A DNA stretch of 64,000 nt. It comes from Kribbella pittospori. Lineage in GTDB: Bacteria > Actinomycetota > Actinomycetes > Propionibacteriales > Kribbellaceae. Positions 25,566-34,072 of the stretch are shown here, piece by piece (positions within the stretch are counted from its first letter, which is position 1; each line of letters starts with the position of its first letter). The position numbers and the translations under genes are program-made. Where the stretch lies: positions 186,001-250,000 of the forward strand of contig NZ_SJKB01000003.1 of assembly GCF_004331465.1 (NCBI RefSeq). The letters are read 5' to 3'. The notes under the pieces were generated by a model. That model worked only from the letters and a program-made list of their open reading frames with translations, was not told where the DNA came from and did no database searches.

Positions 25566-27361
25566 TAACTGATGAGGTTGTGGAGGGCGGGGTTGTCGAT
25601 TGTGGTGCTTAGGGTTTGGGCGGTTTGGGCTGCTTGGGGGTTGCCTAGGTGGCTTAGGTGGAGGTTGGCGTGGACCAGGAGTTCGCGGAGGTCGCAGCGG
25701 GCGGCCAGGGCGGATAGGCGGCCGGCCAATTGGAGGGCGCGGTCGTGGTCGGACTGGTCGAGGGCTGCGGTGATTGCGGCGTCCAGGACGTGGGCGTGGA
25801 CCCACTGGTAGCGGTCCGGTTCGGTACTGGCGCGGGTGAGGGCCAGGTCCAGCCACTTGGTCGCCGCGGAGTGGTCGCCTTGCTGGGCGTTCAGCATTGC
25901 GAGACCTCGACCCGCCATCCCTTCCCAGCAAGGGTCGCCGAGCTGGCAACCCAACGCCCAGGCCTGTTCGAAACCCTCGACCGCGGCGTCGAGTTTGCCG
26001 GCGTGCAGGTCGAGTTCGGCGGCGAATGTCTGCGGCCAGGGCAGGAACGCGATCCATCGTTCTCGGTGGACCAGGTCGAGTGATTCCGCCAGCGCCGCCG
26101 TGGCCTCGCCGTACTCACCGCGCAGCAGATGTGCGCGTCCGACCAGTGACAGCGACCAGGCCTGTTGACGTCGGTCGCCGCAGCGTGCGGCGAGTTCGAC
26201 CGATTCGCCCAGTTGCTCGAAGGCGGTCGGGTAGTCGGATCGGTCGGAGGAGTTCATCCCGCGTACGCCGAGGATCGCGGCGTTCTCCTCATCCGAATCG
26301 GCGAGAGCCTGGGCCTTCGCCAGCCACTCATCACCGGTCCTCCGGCGACCCGCCTGGACCTCGATGAACCCCAGCTCGCGGAACGCGAGAACGGCGGTGG
26401 CGCGCTCACCCGCCTGATCCGCCACGAGCAGAGCCTCGTGCAGAACGATCGCACCTTCCTCGTCATGACCGCGGATCGCATGCACGAGGGCACCGCCAAG
26501 AGCCGCGAGTGCACGCGCTTCCAGCGTCTTGTCACGACACTGCACCGCCAGCGCAGCAGCCTGGCGCAGACACTGCAGACCCGCATCGACCGCACCGGCA
26601 ACGATCGCGGCACGTCCTGCTTGAAGCTGACTGACGGCAGCCGCGCGACCGCTCAGGGGAGCGGGCGACTGCGGCGCGACCGTCGCGGCCTCCTGCAGCG
26701 ACGTCGACACCTCGACGCCCAGTTCGCGCCGGAACAGGTCCTCGCAGATCGCTATCTGCCGCAGTGCCGCGACGCGATCACCTGACGTGGCCAGGCTGCG
26801 GATCAGGAGTTCATGGTTGCCCTGCTCATGCGGATTGATCGCGACCGCCTTGGCCGCAAAGGGAATCGCCTGGTCAGCCTGCCCAGCGGCGAGATGAGCG
26901 ACCGCGTTCTGCCGCAGCCGTGCCTCGAGCGCTCCGGCCACCCGACGCCGCTCGACCAGCAACCACGACTCGAACTCCGGGCAGGACTCGAGCTCCACGC
27001 CCTCCAGGAGCTCTCCGCCCAATGACAGCAGGGATTCCGGCGCCGTGGACGGTTCGCCGACGAGCAGTACGTCGACTGTCGTTGCATCGTCGAGAGCCGT
27101 CACCACCGGATCACCCGTCAGCAGATCCGGTACGCCGATCGCCCGTCGGAGCTCAGCCAACGACCAGCGCAATGCACCCAGTGGATCCTCGGCGTCGGCG
27201 AAGAACAGTTCGGCGAGGCGACGCCGGCTGGGCGGCCGCTCGGCCAGGAGCAGATAGCCGAGCAGCGCCCACGCCTTGCGCCCCCGAGGTTGACGGCCCG
27301 GTTCGCCGTCGCGCTCGATCTCCGGTGGTCCCAGCAGACGGATCGTCGGCAAAGACCTCAC
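25556..27361 (-). CDS. BTAD (AfsR/SARP-type) transcriptional regulator with TPR-like C terminus
   Basis: About 601 residues. The N-terminal winged-helix domain (IRLLGPPEIERDG to PRGRKAWALLGYLLL) is followed by a bacterial transcriptional activation domain (to about residue 230, ending EDLFRRELGVEVS). A long Ala/Leu-rich helical region of tetratricopeptide type comes last. No NB-ARC/NTPase segment is present, unlike AfsR itself. The start is uncertain: GTG 27361 sits behind GGAGGGG, and TTG 27352 and TTG 27415 are alternatives. It lies downstream of the methyltransferase gene on the same strand, so the two are probably co-transcribed. Confidence 0.83.
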   Translation of the reverse strand: MRSLPTIRLLGPPEIERDGEPGRQPRGRKAWALLGYLLLAERPPSRRRLAELFFADAEDPLGALRWSLAELRRAIGVPDLLTGDPVVTALDDATTVDVLLVGEPSTAPESLLSLGGELLEGVELESCPEFESWLLVERRRVAGALEARLRQNAVAHLAAGQADQAIPFAAKAVAINPHEQGNHELLIRSLATSGDRVAALRQIAICEDLFRRELGVEVSTSLQEAATVAPQSPAPLSGRAAAVSQLQAGRAAIVAGAVDAGLQCLRQAAALAVQCRDKTLEARALAALGGALVHAIRGHDEEGAIVLHEALLVADQAGERATAVLAFRELGFIEVQAGRRRTGDEWLAKAQALADSDEENAAILGVRGMNSSDRSDYPTAFEQLGESVELAARCGDRRQQAWSLSLVGRAHLLRGEYGEATAALAESLDLVHRERWIAFLPWPQTFAAELDLHAGKLDAAVEGFEQAWALGCQLGDPCWEGMAGRGLAMLNAQQGDHSAATKWLDLALTRASTEPDRYQWVHAHVLDAAITAALDQSDHDRALQLAGRLSALAARCDLRELLVHANLHLSHLGNPQAAQTAQTLSTTIDNPALHNLISYQS

Positions 27362-27415
27362 CCCCTCCGTGAGGTCTCCAGTGTCGCCCGCCTCCCGGGA
27401 TCCGTGGAGAGCCAA

Positions 27416-28231
27416 CTAGCGGCGCGTTCCGACCGCCTCGAGATATTCGGCGCGGGCGGCAACCGTTCCGTCGTCCGCGTAGTCGAACGCTCGCGGTACG
27501 TCGGCGAGGTCGCTGGCGAAGTGGCGATAGTCCTCGCCGTCCAGGCTGCCCGCGATCCGCGTGATCGGACCGTAGAAGTCCATGAACCACTCGGCGAAGT
27601 GCTCCGGCGAGTGGTAGCGGAACACGTACTCGCGCTTGGTCAGCGCCGTCCATTCGACCCGGTCGCCGAACAATTCGAACAAATGGTCCTCGGCTCCCCA
27701 CAGGGTGGCGGGCTGGACACCGGCGGGCGGCGGCGCCCACTTCGAAACGACCTTGAACAGCTGGCCGATCATCCCGGCCGGCGTCCAGGACGCCAGCGCG
27801 ATCTTCCCGCCCGGCTTCGTGACCCGGACCAGTTCGTCCGCGGCCTGCTGATGGTTCGGCGCGAACATCACGCCCACCGTGCTCGCGACCAGATCGAACG
27901 ACTTGTCCGGCACCGGAAGGTTCTCCGCGTCCCCCTCGGTGAACGTCACCGGCAAGTGCTCCGCCGCGGCCCGCTCACGCCCCTGCTCGAGCAGATTCAC
28001 GGCGTAGTCCACGCCGGTCGCTTCGGCGAAACGGCGCGCGGCCGCCATCGCCACATTGCCCTGACCGCACGCGACGTCGAGCACCTGCTGCCCGGCGCGC
28101 ACGTCGGCGGCCTCGACCAGGAGCTCGGCGATGATCTGCAACGTGTTGCCCACGCGGGGGTAGTCGCCGGTCTGCCAACCGGCCCGCTGCTTGTCCTTGA
28201 TCGCCTCGAAATCCACGGCCGTACTCGTCAT
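27416..28231 (-). CDS. Class I SAM-dependent methyltransferase
   Basis: A 271-residue methyltransferase. Motif I is VLDVACGQGNVAMAAA near residue 52, the acidic loop is VTGVDYAVNLLEQGRE, and motif II is FDLVASTVGVMFAPNH. RVTKPGGKIALASW is the standard UbiE-like post-II segment. It methylates a small molecule of unknown identity. ATG 28231 has a GGGGGAG site three bases upstream. It precedes the BTAD regulator. Confidence 0.88.
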   Translation of the reverse strand: MTSTAVDFEAIKDKQRAGWQTGDYPRVGNTLQIIAELLVEAADVRAGQQVLDVACGQGNVAMAAARRFAEATGVDYAVNLLEQGRERAAAEHLPVTFTEGDAENLPVPDKSFDLVASTVGVMFAPNHQQAADELVRVTKPGGKIALASWTPAGMIGQLFKVVSKWAPPPAGVQPATLWGAEDHLFELFGDRVEWTALTKREYVFRYHSPEHFAEWFMDFYGPITRIAGSLDGEDYRHFASDLADVPRAFDYADDGTVAARAEYLEAVGTRR

Positions 28232-28449
28232 GTCTCCCCCTGGAAGTCACTACCACTTTGGAATCGTTTCCGGCCGCTCTGGTGGCCGATACCGGACATC
28301 GAACTCGGTCACCGTGTGACGCGGCGTGTGACGACGACGACCAGTCCCACCGTGCGCCCGGTCACGGAGAGCAAAACATCGTTGTCAGAGGTTGGTATAT
28401 CCACTGATCTGCGCATTCGATGACCAGGTTCCAACGTGGCAATGAACTC

Positions 28450-28478
28450 TTGCCAACGTTGTCAACGCTACTTATAGT
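28450..28478 (+). promoter_or_regulatory. Promoter overlapped by a LacI-type operator
   Basis: TTGCCA (28450-28455) and TATAGT (28473-28478), separated by 17 bases, form a good sigma-70-like promoter. The near-perfect palindrome TTGCCAACGTTGTCAA (28450-28465), with the central AACGTT typical of LacI-family operators, covers the -35 box and spacer. A half-site CGTTGTCA recurs at 28380-28387, and TGGCAA/TTGCCA arms flank 28437-28455. These features occupy the 311-bp gene-free interval 28232-28542. Confidence 0.7.
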
Positions 28479-28542
28479 CCGTGACACCTCTCGGTCGGTG
28501 ATCGCCCTGTCCGCGCAATTGAAAACGGAGGTGACTTTCGTC

Positions 28543-30381
28543 ATGAACGAAACACCGCGCCCCCAGTTCGAAAATGTCGAAGAGGTCGTCCGCTATCAGC
28601 TGAGCCGGCGCAGCGTGGTCGGCGGAGGAGCCGCGGCGGCGATGGCCGCCTTCTTGGCCGCCTGCTCCGGTGGCGGCGGCTCGTACTCCGACAAGCCCGC
28701 CGACAACAAGCCGGCCGCGACCAAGTCGGTCCAGATCGGCAAGGCCAACATCCCCGTCCCGCGGGAGCAGACGGTGATCGTCGGTCAGGTCGAATACACC
28801 GTCTTCGACAGCTTCAACGGGATGATCCCGAACGGCACGCCGGGCGGTGCGGGTGTCGAGCTCACCACCGAGCCGCTGTTCTACCTCAGCTTCGCCACCG
28901 GCAAGCTCACGCCGTGGCTGGTCACCGAGTACAAGTACAACGACGACCACACCGAGCTGACGTTCAAGTTCGACCCCAAGGCGCACTGGAACGACGGCCA
29001 GCCGCTGGGCGCGAACGACTTCAAGTTCACCGTGATGCTGCTGAAGGACCGCCCCGACCTGTTCGGCGGCGGTGGCGAGCTGAAGGAGTTCGTCAAGGAC
29101 ATCGAGGTGCCGGACCCGCAGACCGCGGTGGTCAAGTTCCTCAAGCCGACGCCCCGGTTCCACTACAACTTCATCTCCGCGATCGCCGGACCACCGGTCG
29201 GGATCATGCCCGAGCACATCTGGAAGTCGCAGGATCCGACGAAGTTCAAGGACAACCCGCCGGTGCACAGCGGGCCGTACAAGCTGAAGCAGGCGATCCG
29301 GAACCAGAAGATGTTCGTCTGGGAGAAGGACCCGAACTACTGGAACAAGGACAAGCTCGACGTCAAGCCGCAGTACGTCGTCTTCCAGAGCACCTCCAAG
29401 CAGCTCGATCAGGCCTCGCTGGCGTTCGAGCGGGCCGAGTTCGACGTCGGTTCGGTCGACGAGCCGCACGCCAAGCAGCTGCGCAACACCGGCTATCCGA
29501 GTCTCGTCACGACGCAGTTCCACGACCCGAACCCCCGGGTGATGTGGCTGAACTGCGACCCGTCGCGCGGCGTGATGGCCGAGTCGAAGATGCGCTGGGC
29601 GATCAACTACTGCCTGGACCGGGAGAAGATCGGCAAGTCGATCTGGCCGGTCCCGGTGCCGCCGGCGCAGTACCCGTGGGCGGACTATCCGACCAACGAC
29701 AAGTGGAAGAACGACGAGCTGGCGAACAAGTACAAGTTCGAGTACAACCCGGACAAGGCGGCCCAGCTGCTGGACGAGATCGCGCCGAAGAACGCGGCCG
29801 GCAAGCGCTCGTACAAGGGCAAGGAGATCAACCTCGAGATCATCACGGTCTCACCGGTCGACGGCCCCGAGTACGCGATGGCGAACGTGCTGAAGGCGGA
29901 CCTCGCGAAGGTCGGTGTGCCGGCCACCCTGCGCAGCCTGGCCGGCAGCGTGCACGACGAGAAGTTCCAGCGGGGCGAGTACGACATCGACTCGAACTGG
30001 GAAGGCATCGAGATCGATCCCGAGCAGATCTACACCGACTGGGAGAGCAGCAAGGCCCAGCCGGTCGGCAAGAACGCCGCCCAGAAGAACAAGATGCGGT
30101 TCCGCAACCCCGAGTTCGACAAGATCTCCGAGCAGCTCGCCGCGCTCGACCCGGAGTCGGAAGAGGCCAAGCCGCTGCTGGCCAAGGCTCTGGAGATCTA
30201 CTTCCAGGAGTTGCCGTTGCTGCCGGTGATCCAGACCGGCTACCCGCAGTACTTCAACACCACGTTCTGGAAGGGCTGGCCGACCGACGAGGACCTGTAC
30301 GAGGTGCCGTTGAACTGGTGGCAGCACTTCATCTTCGTGCTCGGCCGGATCGAGAGCACCGGGCAGAAGGGACCGGCGTGA
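28543..30381 (+). CDS. ABC transporter substrate-binding lipoprotein, peptide/oligosaccharide (family 5)
   Basis: A 612-residue extracytoplasmic solute-binding protein of the DppA/OppA family. The N terminus has a twin-arginine segment (LSRRSVVGG) and a lipobox FLAAC, so it is probably a Tat-exported lipoprotein. Family motifs are LTFKFDPKAHWNDGQPL, the GPYKL element and AINYCLDREKIG. ATG 28543 has a strong GGAGGTGA site; the open frame upstream is ignored. Members bind peptides or oligosaccharides; the LacI-type operator in front favours a sugar, but this is inference. First gene of a five-gene importer operon. Confidence 0.92.
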   Translation: MNETPRPQFENVEEVVRYQLSRRSVVGGGAAAAMAAFLAACSGGGGSYSDKPADNKPAATKSVQIGKANIPVPREQTVIVGQVEYTVFDSFNGMIPNGTPGGAGVELTTEPLFYLSFATGKLTPWLVTEYKYNDDHTELTFKFDPKAHWNDGQPLGANDFKFTVMLLKDRPDLFGGGGELKEFVKDIEVPDPQTAVVKFLKPTPRFHYNFISAIAGPPVGIMPEHIWKSQDPTKFKDNPPVHSGPYKLKQAIRNQKMFVWEKDPNYWNKDKLDVKPQYVVFQSTSKQLDQASLAFERAEFDVGSVDEPHAKQLRNTGYPSLVTTQFHDPNPRVMWLNCDPSRGVMAESKMRWAINYCLDREKIGKSIWPVPVPPAQYPWADYPTNDKWKNDELANKYKFEYNPDKAAQLLDEIAPKNAAGKRSYKGKEINLEIITVSPVDGPEYAMANVLKADLAKVGVPATLRSLAGSVHDEKFQRGEYDIDSNWEGIEIDPEQIYTDWESSKAQPVGKNAAQKNKMRFRNPEFDKISEQLAALDPESEEAKPLLAKALEIYFQELPLLPVIQTGYPQYFNTTFWKGWPTDEDLYEVPLNWWQHFIFVLGRIESTGQKGPA

Positions 30382-31472
30382 CGGCGGAGGCCCCGCCGGT
30401 GGTAACTGTCGACAAGAGCCAGGACGCCGCACCGTCCTCGGGGGTGCGGGCCTGGCTGTCGCGGCATCCGCTGGCGGCGTACGCGATCCGCCGGTTCGGG
30501 CTCTACCTGGTCGAGCTGTGGGGAGCGCTGACCATCGCGTTCTTCTTCTTCCGGCTGATGCCGGGTGACCCGATCCAGACGCTGATCCAGACCCTGCAGC
30601 AGAACTACATCTACAACCAGCAGGCGAGTGTCGAGATCATCACCCGCTACCGGCACGAGTTCGGTCTCGACGGCAATCTGTTCTCCCAGTACCTCAAGTA
30701 CATGCAGAAGCTGATCCTGCACGGCGACATGGGGCCCTCGCTGATCAACTACCCGACCTCGGCGCAGACAGTCATCCTCAGATCGTTGCCCTGGACGATC
30801 GGTCTGCTCGGCATCTCCGCCGTATTGGCCTGGATCTTCGGCGTGGCGATCGGCGCGATCGCGGGCTGGCGCCGCGGCAAGCTCGGATCGCGGATCGCGA
30901 CCAACCTGTCGATCGCGCTGTCGCACGTGCCGTACTTCTTCGTCGCGCTGATCCTGGTGTACATCTTCGCGTACTCGCTCGGCATGCTGCCGGCCAGATC
31001 GGCGTACGACTCCAACATCAGTCCGGGGATCACACCGGAGTTCATCGGCAGCGTGCTCAAGTACGGGCTGTTGCCGGCGTTGTCCATCGTGCTGATCGGG
31101 ACGTTCAGCTGGATCCTGTCCACCCGGATGCTGATGATCCCGATTCTCGGCGAGGACTACCTGGTGTACGCCGAGGCCAAAGGCCTGAAGGGCTCGCGGA
31201 TCCTGACCCGGTACGCGCTGCGCAACTGCTACCTGCCGCAGATCACCGCGTTCGGTATCTCGCTCGGCTTCATCTTCAACGGCAACGTGCTGGTCGAGCA
31301 GTTGTTCAACTACCCGGGTCTCGGGACGACGCTGGTCACCGCGATCCAGCAGCTCGACTTCAACACGATCCTTGGGGTGACCAACATCGCGATCTTCTCC
31401 GTGCTGACTGCCGTCCTGATCCTCGACCTCCTGCTCCCGCTGCTCGATCCGCGGGTCAAGTACTGGAAGTGA
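30378..31472 (+). CDS. ABC transporter permease (DppB-like)
   Basis: A 364-residue permease with six or more membrane helices. It has the typical first-helix region ELWGALTIAFFFFRLMPGDP and the cytoplasmic EAA loop (YLVYAEAKGLKGSRILTRYALRN). GTG 30378 overlaps the stop of the binding-protein gene (GTGA). An N-terminal cytoplasmic tail of about 35 residues is present. It forms the membrane channel together with the next permease. Confidence 0.93.
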   Translation: MTAEAPPVVTVDKSQDAAPSSGVRAWLSRHPLAAYAIRRFGLYLVELWGALTIAFFFFRLMPGDPIQTLIQTLQQNYIYNQQASVEIITRYRHEFGLDGNLFSQYLKYMQKLILHGDMGPSLINYPTSAQTVILRSLPWTIGLLGISAVLAWIFGVAIGAIAGWRRGKLGSRIATNLSIALSHVPYFFVALILVYIFAYSLGMLPARSAYDSNISPGITPEFIGSVLKYGLLPALSIVLIGTFSWILSTRMLMIPILGEDYLVYAEAKGLKGSRILTRYALRNCYLPQITAFGISLGFIFNGNVLVEQLFNYPGLGTTLVTAIQQLDFNTILGVTNIAIFSVLTAVLILDLLLPLLDPRVKYWK

Positions 31473-31477
31473 TCACG

Positions 31478-32353
31478 ATGAGACTCCTGACAGCGGTACT
31501 GCGGACGATCCGGAACAGCCGGCGACTGGCCATCGGACTGGTGGTCCTCCTGCTGCTGGTGCTGGTGGCGCTGTGCAGCCCGTTGATCGCGAAGGCCGTC
31601 GGTGGTGGCCAGGATCCGATCGAGCTGGCGGCGTACGAGAAGTGGCTGGTGCCGTCGCCACAGCACCTGCTCGGCACCGACCAGTTCGGCCGGGACGTGT
31701 TCGCGATGGTGGTGAAGGCGCTCTCGGTGTCGCTGCAGATCGGCGCGATCGCGGGCGTGATCTCGACTGTCGTCGGCGTGGTCGTGGCGTTCGTGGCCGG
31801 GTACAAGGGCGGGTGGATCGACGGGGTGCTGTCGACCTTCACCGGGATTCTGCTGGTGATCCCGACGTTCCCGTTGCTGATCGCGTTGTCGGCGTACGCC
31901 AAGAACGTGAGCCTGTTCCAGGTCGGCGTGATGATCTCGATCTTCTCCTGGCCGTTCGCGGCCAAGACGATCCGGTCGCAGGTCCTCAGCCTGCGATCGC
32001 GCCCGTACGTCGACCTCGCCAGAGTGAGCAAGTCCAGAGACCTGGAGATCATCGTCACCGAGCTGCTGCCCAACCTGCTGCCGTTCATCGGGGTCGGGTT
32101 CGCGTCGTCCGCCCTCGGTGCGATCTTCGGTCTGGTCGGTCTGGAGATCATCGGGCTCGGGCCCGGTGGGGTGATCGATCTCGGGCAGATCATCTTCAAC
32201 GCGATCGGCACCGGTGCGCTGACGCTGGGCGCCTGGCCGATGTTCGTCGTACCGATCGTGTTGCTGACCTTGCTGTTCGCGGCGCTGAACATGGTGAACA
32301 TCGGGCTCGAAGAGGTCTACAACCCGCGGCTGAGAGGAGTGGCCGGTGAGTGA
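31478..32353 (+). CDS. ABC transporter permease (DppC-like)
   Basis: A 291-residue permease. HLLGTDQFGRDVFAMVV near residue 60 is the DppC/OppC signature, and the EAA-like loop is SRPYVDLARVSKSRDLEIIVTELLPNLLP. ATG 31478 is chosen with the GGAAG site; GTG 31469 in frame overlaps the preceding stop and is equally possible. It pairs with the DppB-like permease. Confidence 0.92.
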   Translation: MRLLTAVLRTIRNSRRLAIGLVVLLLLVLVALCSPLIAKAVGGGQDPIELAAYEKWLVPSPQHLLGTDQFGRDVFAMVVKALSVSLQIGAIAGVISTVVGVVVAFVAGYKGGWIDGVLSTFTGILLVIPTFPLLIALSAYAKNVSLFQVGVMISIFSWPFAAKTIRSQVLSLRSRPYVDLARVSKSRDLEIIVTELLPNLLPFIGVGFASSALGAIFGLVGLEIIGLGPGGVIDLGQIIFNAIGTGALTLGAWPMFVVPIVLLTLLFAALNMVNIGLEEVYNPRLRGVAGE

Positions 32354-33158
32354 CTCCGTGCTCGAAGTGAAGGGCCTCGACGTCACGTACTCCACCAACC
32401 GCGGCGACGTGAAGGCCGTGCGAGGGCTCGATCTGGACGTACGGCGCGGTGAGATCCTCGGGATCGCGGGGGAGTCGGGCAGTGGCAAGAGCACCCTCGC
32501 GGTCGCGCTGCTCCGGCTGCTCAAGCCGCCCGGGAAGGTGACCGGCGGTTCGGTGACGTTCTATCCGGGCGGCCGTTCACCGGTCGACCTGCTGAAGGTG
32601 GACGGCGAGGAGCTTCGGGTACTGCGCTGGAGCGCGCTGTCCTATCTCCCGCAGGGATCGATGAGTTCGCTCAACCCGGTGATGCGGGTCCGGGACCAGT
32701 TCAAGGACGTGATCCTCGAGCACGCGCCCGGCCGCAGGAGCGAGGTCGACACGATGATCCCGCGGCTGCTCGGAGAGGTCGGGCTGGAGGCACGGGTCGC
32801 GGGGATGTACCCGCACGAGTTGTCCGGCGGCATGAAGCAGCGCGTGCTGATGGCGATCGCGGTCGCGCTGGAGCCGGACCTGATGATCGCGGACGAGCCG
32901 ACCACCGCGCTGGACGTGACGATCCAGCGGGTCATCCTGCAGTCGCTCGGCGACCTGCGGCGCGACTTCGGCGTGACGCTGATGGTGATCTCCCATGACA
33001 TGGGAGTGCACGCGCAACTGGCCGACCGGGTCGCGGTGATGTACGAGGGCCGGCTGGTCGAGGTCGGCGACGTACGCCAGGTGTTCAAGGACCCACGGGA
33101 TCCCTACACCCGGCAGCTGATCGAGTCGATCCCACGGCTAGGACGGAGGGCCTCGTGA
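32346..33158 (+). CDS. ABC transporter ATP-binding protein (DppD-like)
   Basis: A 270-residue ATPase. Walker A is GESGSGKST, the signature LSGGMKQR, Walker B LMIADEPTTALD and the switch His VISHDM. It overlaps the preceding permease by eight bases and the next ATPase by four. It is somewhat short at the C terminus; the family's usual oligopeptide-transport C-terminal tail is brief here (DPYTRQLIESIPRLG). It energises the importer. Confidence 0.93.
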   Translation: MSDSVLEVKGLDVTYSTNRGDVKAVRGLDLDVRRGEILGIAGESGSGKSTLAVALLRLLKPPGKVTGGSVTFYPGGRSPVDLLKVDGEELRVLRWSALSYLPQGSMSSLNPVMRVRDQFKDVILEHAPGRRSEVDTMIPRLLGEVGLEARVAGMYPHELSGGMKQRVLMAIAVALEPDLMIADEPTTALDVTIQRVILQSLGDLRRDFGVTLMVISHDMGVHAQLADRVAVMYEGRLVEVGDVRQVFKDPRDPYTRQLIESIPRLGRRAS

Positions 33159-34042
33159 AGTCTGAGCTCGAACTTCGTGGCGTACAGCAACGATTCCACG
33201 CGCGTGGCGTGGAGGGCGGCTACATCACCGCTGTCGACGATGTGAGCTTCACGCTCGCGGCGGAGCCACCGCAGGTTGTCAGCCTGGTCGGGCAGAGCGG
33301 CAGCGGGAAGAGCACGATCGCTCGCAACGTGCTCGGCCTGCAGAAGCCGACCGAGGGTTCGGTGCTGTACGGCGGCAAGGACATCTTCAAGCTGAGCAGA
33401 GCCGAGTACGACGAGTACCGGCGCGACGTCCAGCCGGTGTTCCAGGATCCGTACGCGATCTTCAACCCGTTCTACCGGGTCGATCGCGTGCTGTGGAAGG
33501 CCGTGAAGAAGTTCGGGCTCACCAGCAGCCGGTCCAAAGGGCTGGAGCTGATCGAGGAGTCCTTGCGGGCGGTGCGGCTGGAGCCGGAGAACGTCCTCGG
33601 CCGGTATCCGCACCAGCTGTCCGGTGGCCAGCGGCAACGGATCATGCTGGCCCGGGTGCACATGCTCAGGCCGTCGTTCATCATCGCCGACGAGCCGGTG
33701 TCGATGCTGGATGCCCAGGTGCGCAAGCACTTCCTGGACATCCTGCTCGACTTCCAGCGCGAGCACGGGATGACGACGCTGTTCATCACCCACGACCTGT
33801 CCACCGTCTACTACCTCGGTGGCGAGGTCATGGTGATCACCAAGGGCTCGATCGTCGAAAGCGGCCCGGTCTCCACCGTGATGCACGAGCCGTCCCACCC
33901 CTACACCCAGCTCCTGCTCGACTCCATCCCCCAACCCGACCCCGACAACCGCTGGACCACCCGCATCAACGTCGACGCCGTTGAGGAGCTGGACGACAGC
34001 ACGCCGGCCGACGCCCCCAAGCCGGAAGCGCCCATCCTCTAG
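33155..34042 (+). CDS. ABC transporter ATP-binding protein (DppF-like)
   Basis: A 295-residue ATPase. Walker A is GQSGSGKST, the signature LSGGQRQR, Walker B FIIADEPVSMLDA and the switch FITHDL. The C-terminal PSHPYTQLLLDSIPQPDP is the oligopeptide-transporter tail. GTG 33155 overlaps the previous stop (GTGA). It is the last gene of the importer operon; no peptidase or glycosidase is attached to it. Confidence 0.93.
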   Translation: MKSELELRGVQQRFHARGVEGGYITAVDDVSFTLAAEPPQVVSLVGQSGSGKSTIARNVLGLQKPTEGSVLYGGKDIFKLSRAEYDEYRRDVQPVFQDPYAIFNPFYRVDRVLWKAVKKFGLTSSRSKGLELIEESLRAVRLEPENVLGRYPHQLSGGQRQRIMLARVHMLRPSFIIADEPVSMLDAQVRKHFLDILLDFQREHGMTTLFITHDLSTVYYLGGEVMVITKGSIVESGPVSTVMHEPSHPYTQLLLDSIPQPDPDNRWTTRINVDAVEELDDSTPADAPKPEAPIL

Positions 34043-34072
34043 GCCCGGGCCGCCTTTAGGCCATGGCCGCCT

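Noticed and set aside
28914..30377. The in-frame upstream extension of the DppB-like permease
   Set aside because: The extension is an out-of-frame reading of the binding-protein gene. The GTG at 30378 overlaps that gene's stop and starts directly before the permease sequence.
34043..34072. GGCCGCCT repeats between the DppF-like and O-methyltransferase genes as a terminator
   Set aside because: Three short direct copies and a GGCCATGGCC palindrome are present, but no stable stem comparable to the other terminators could be drawn.
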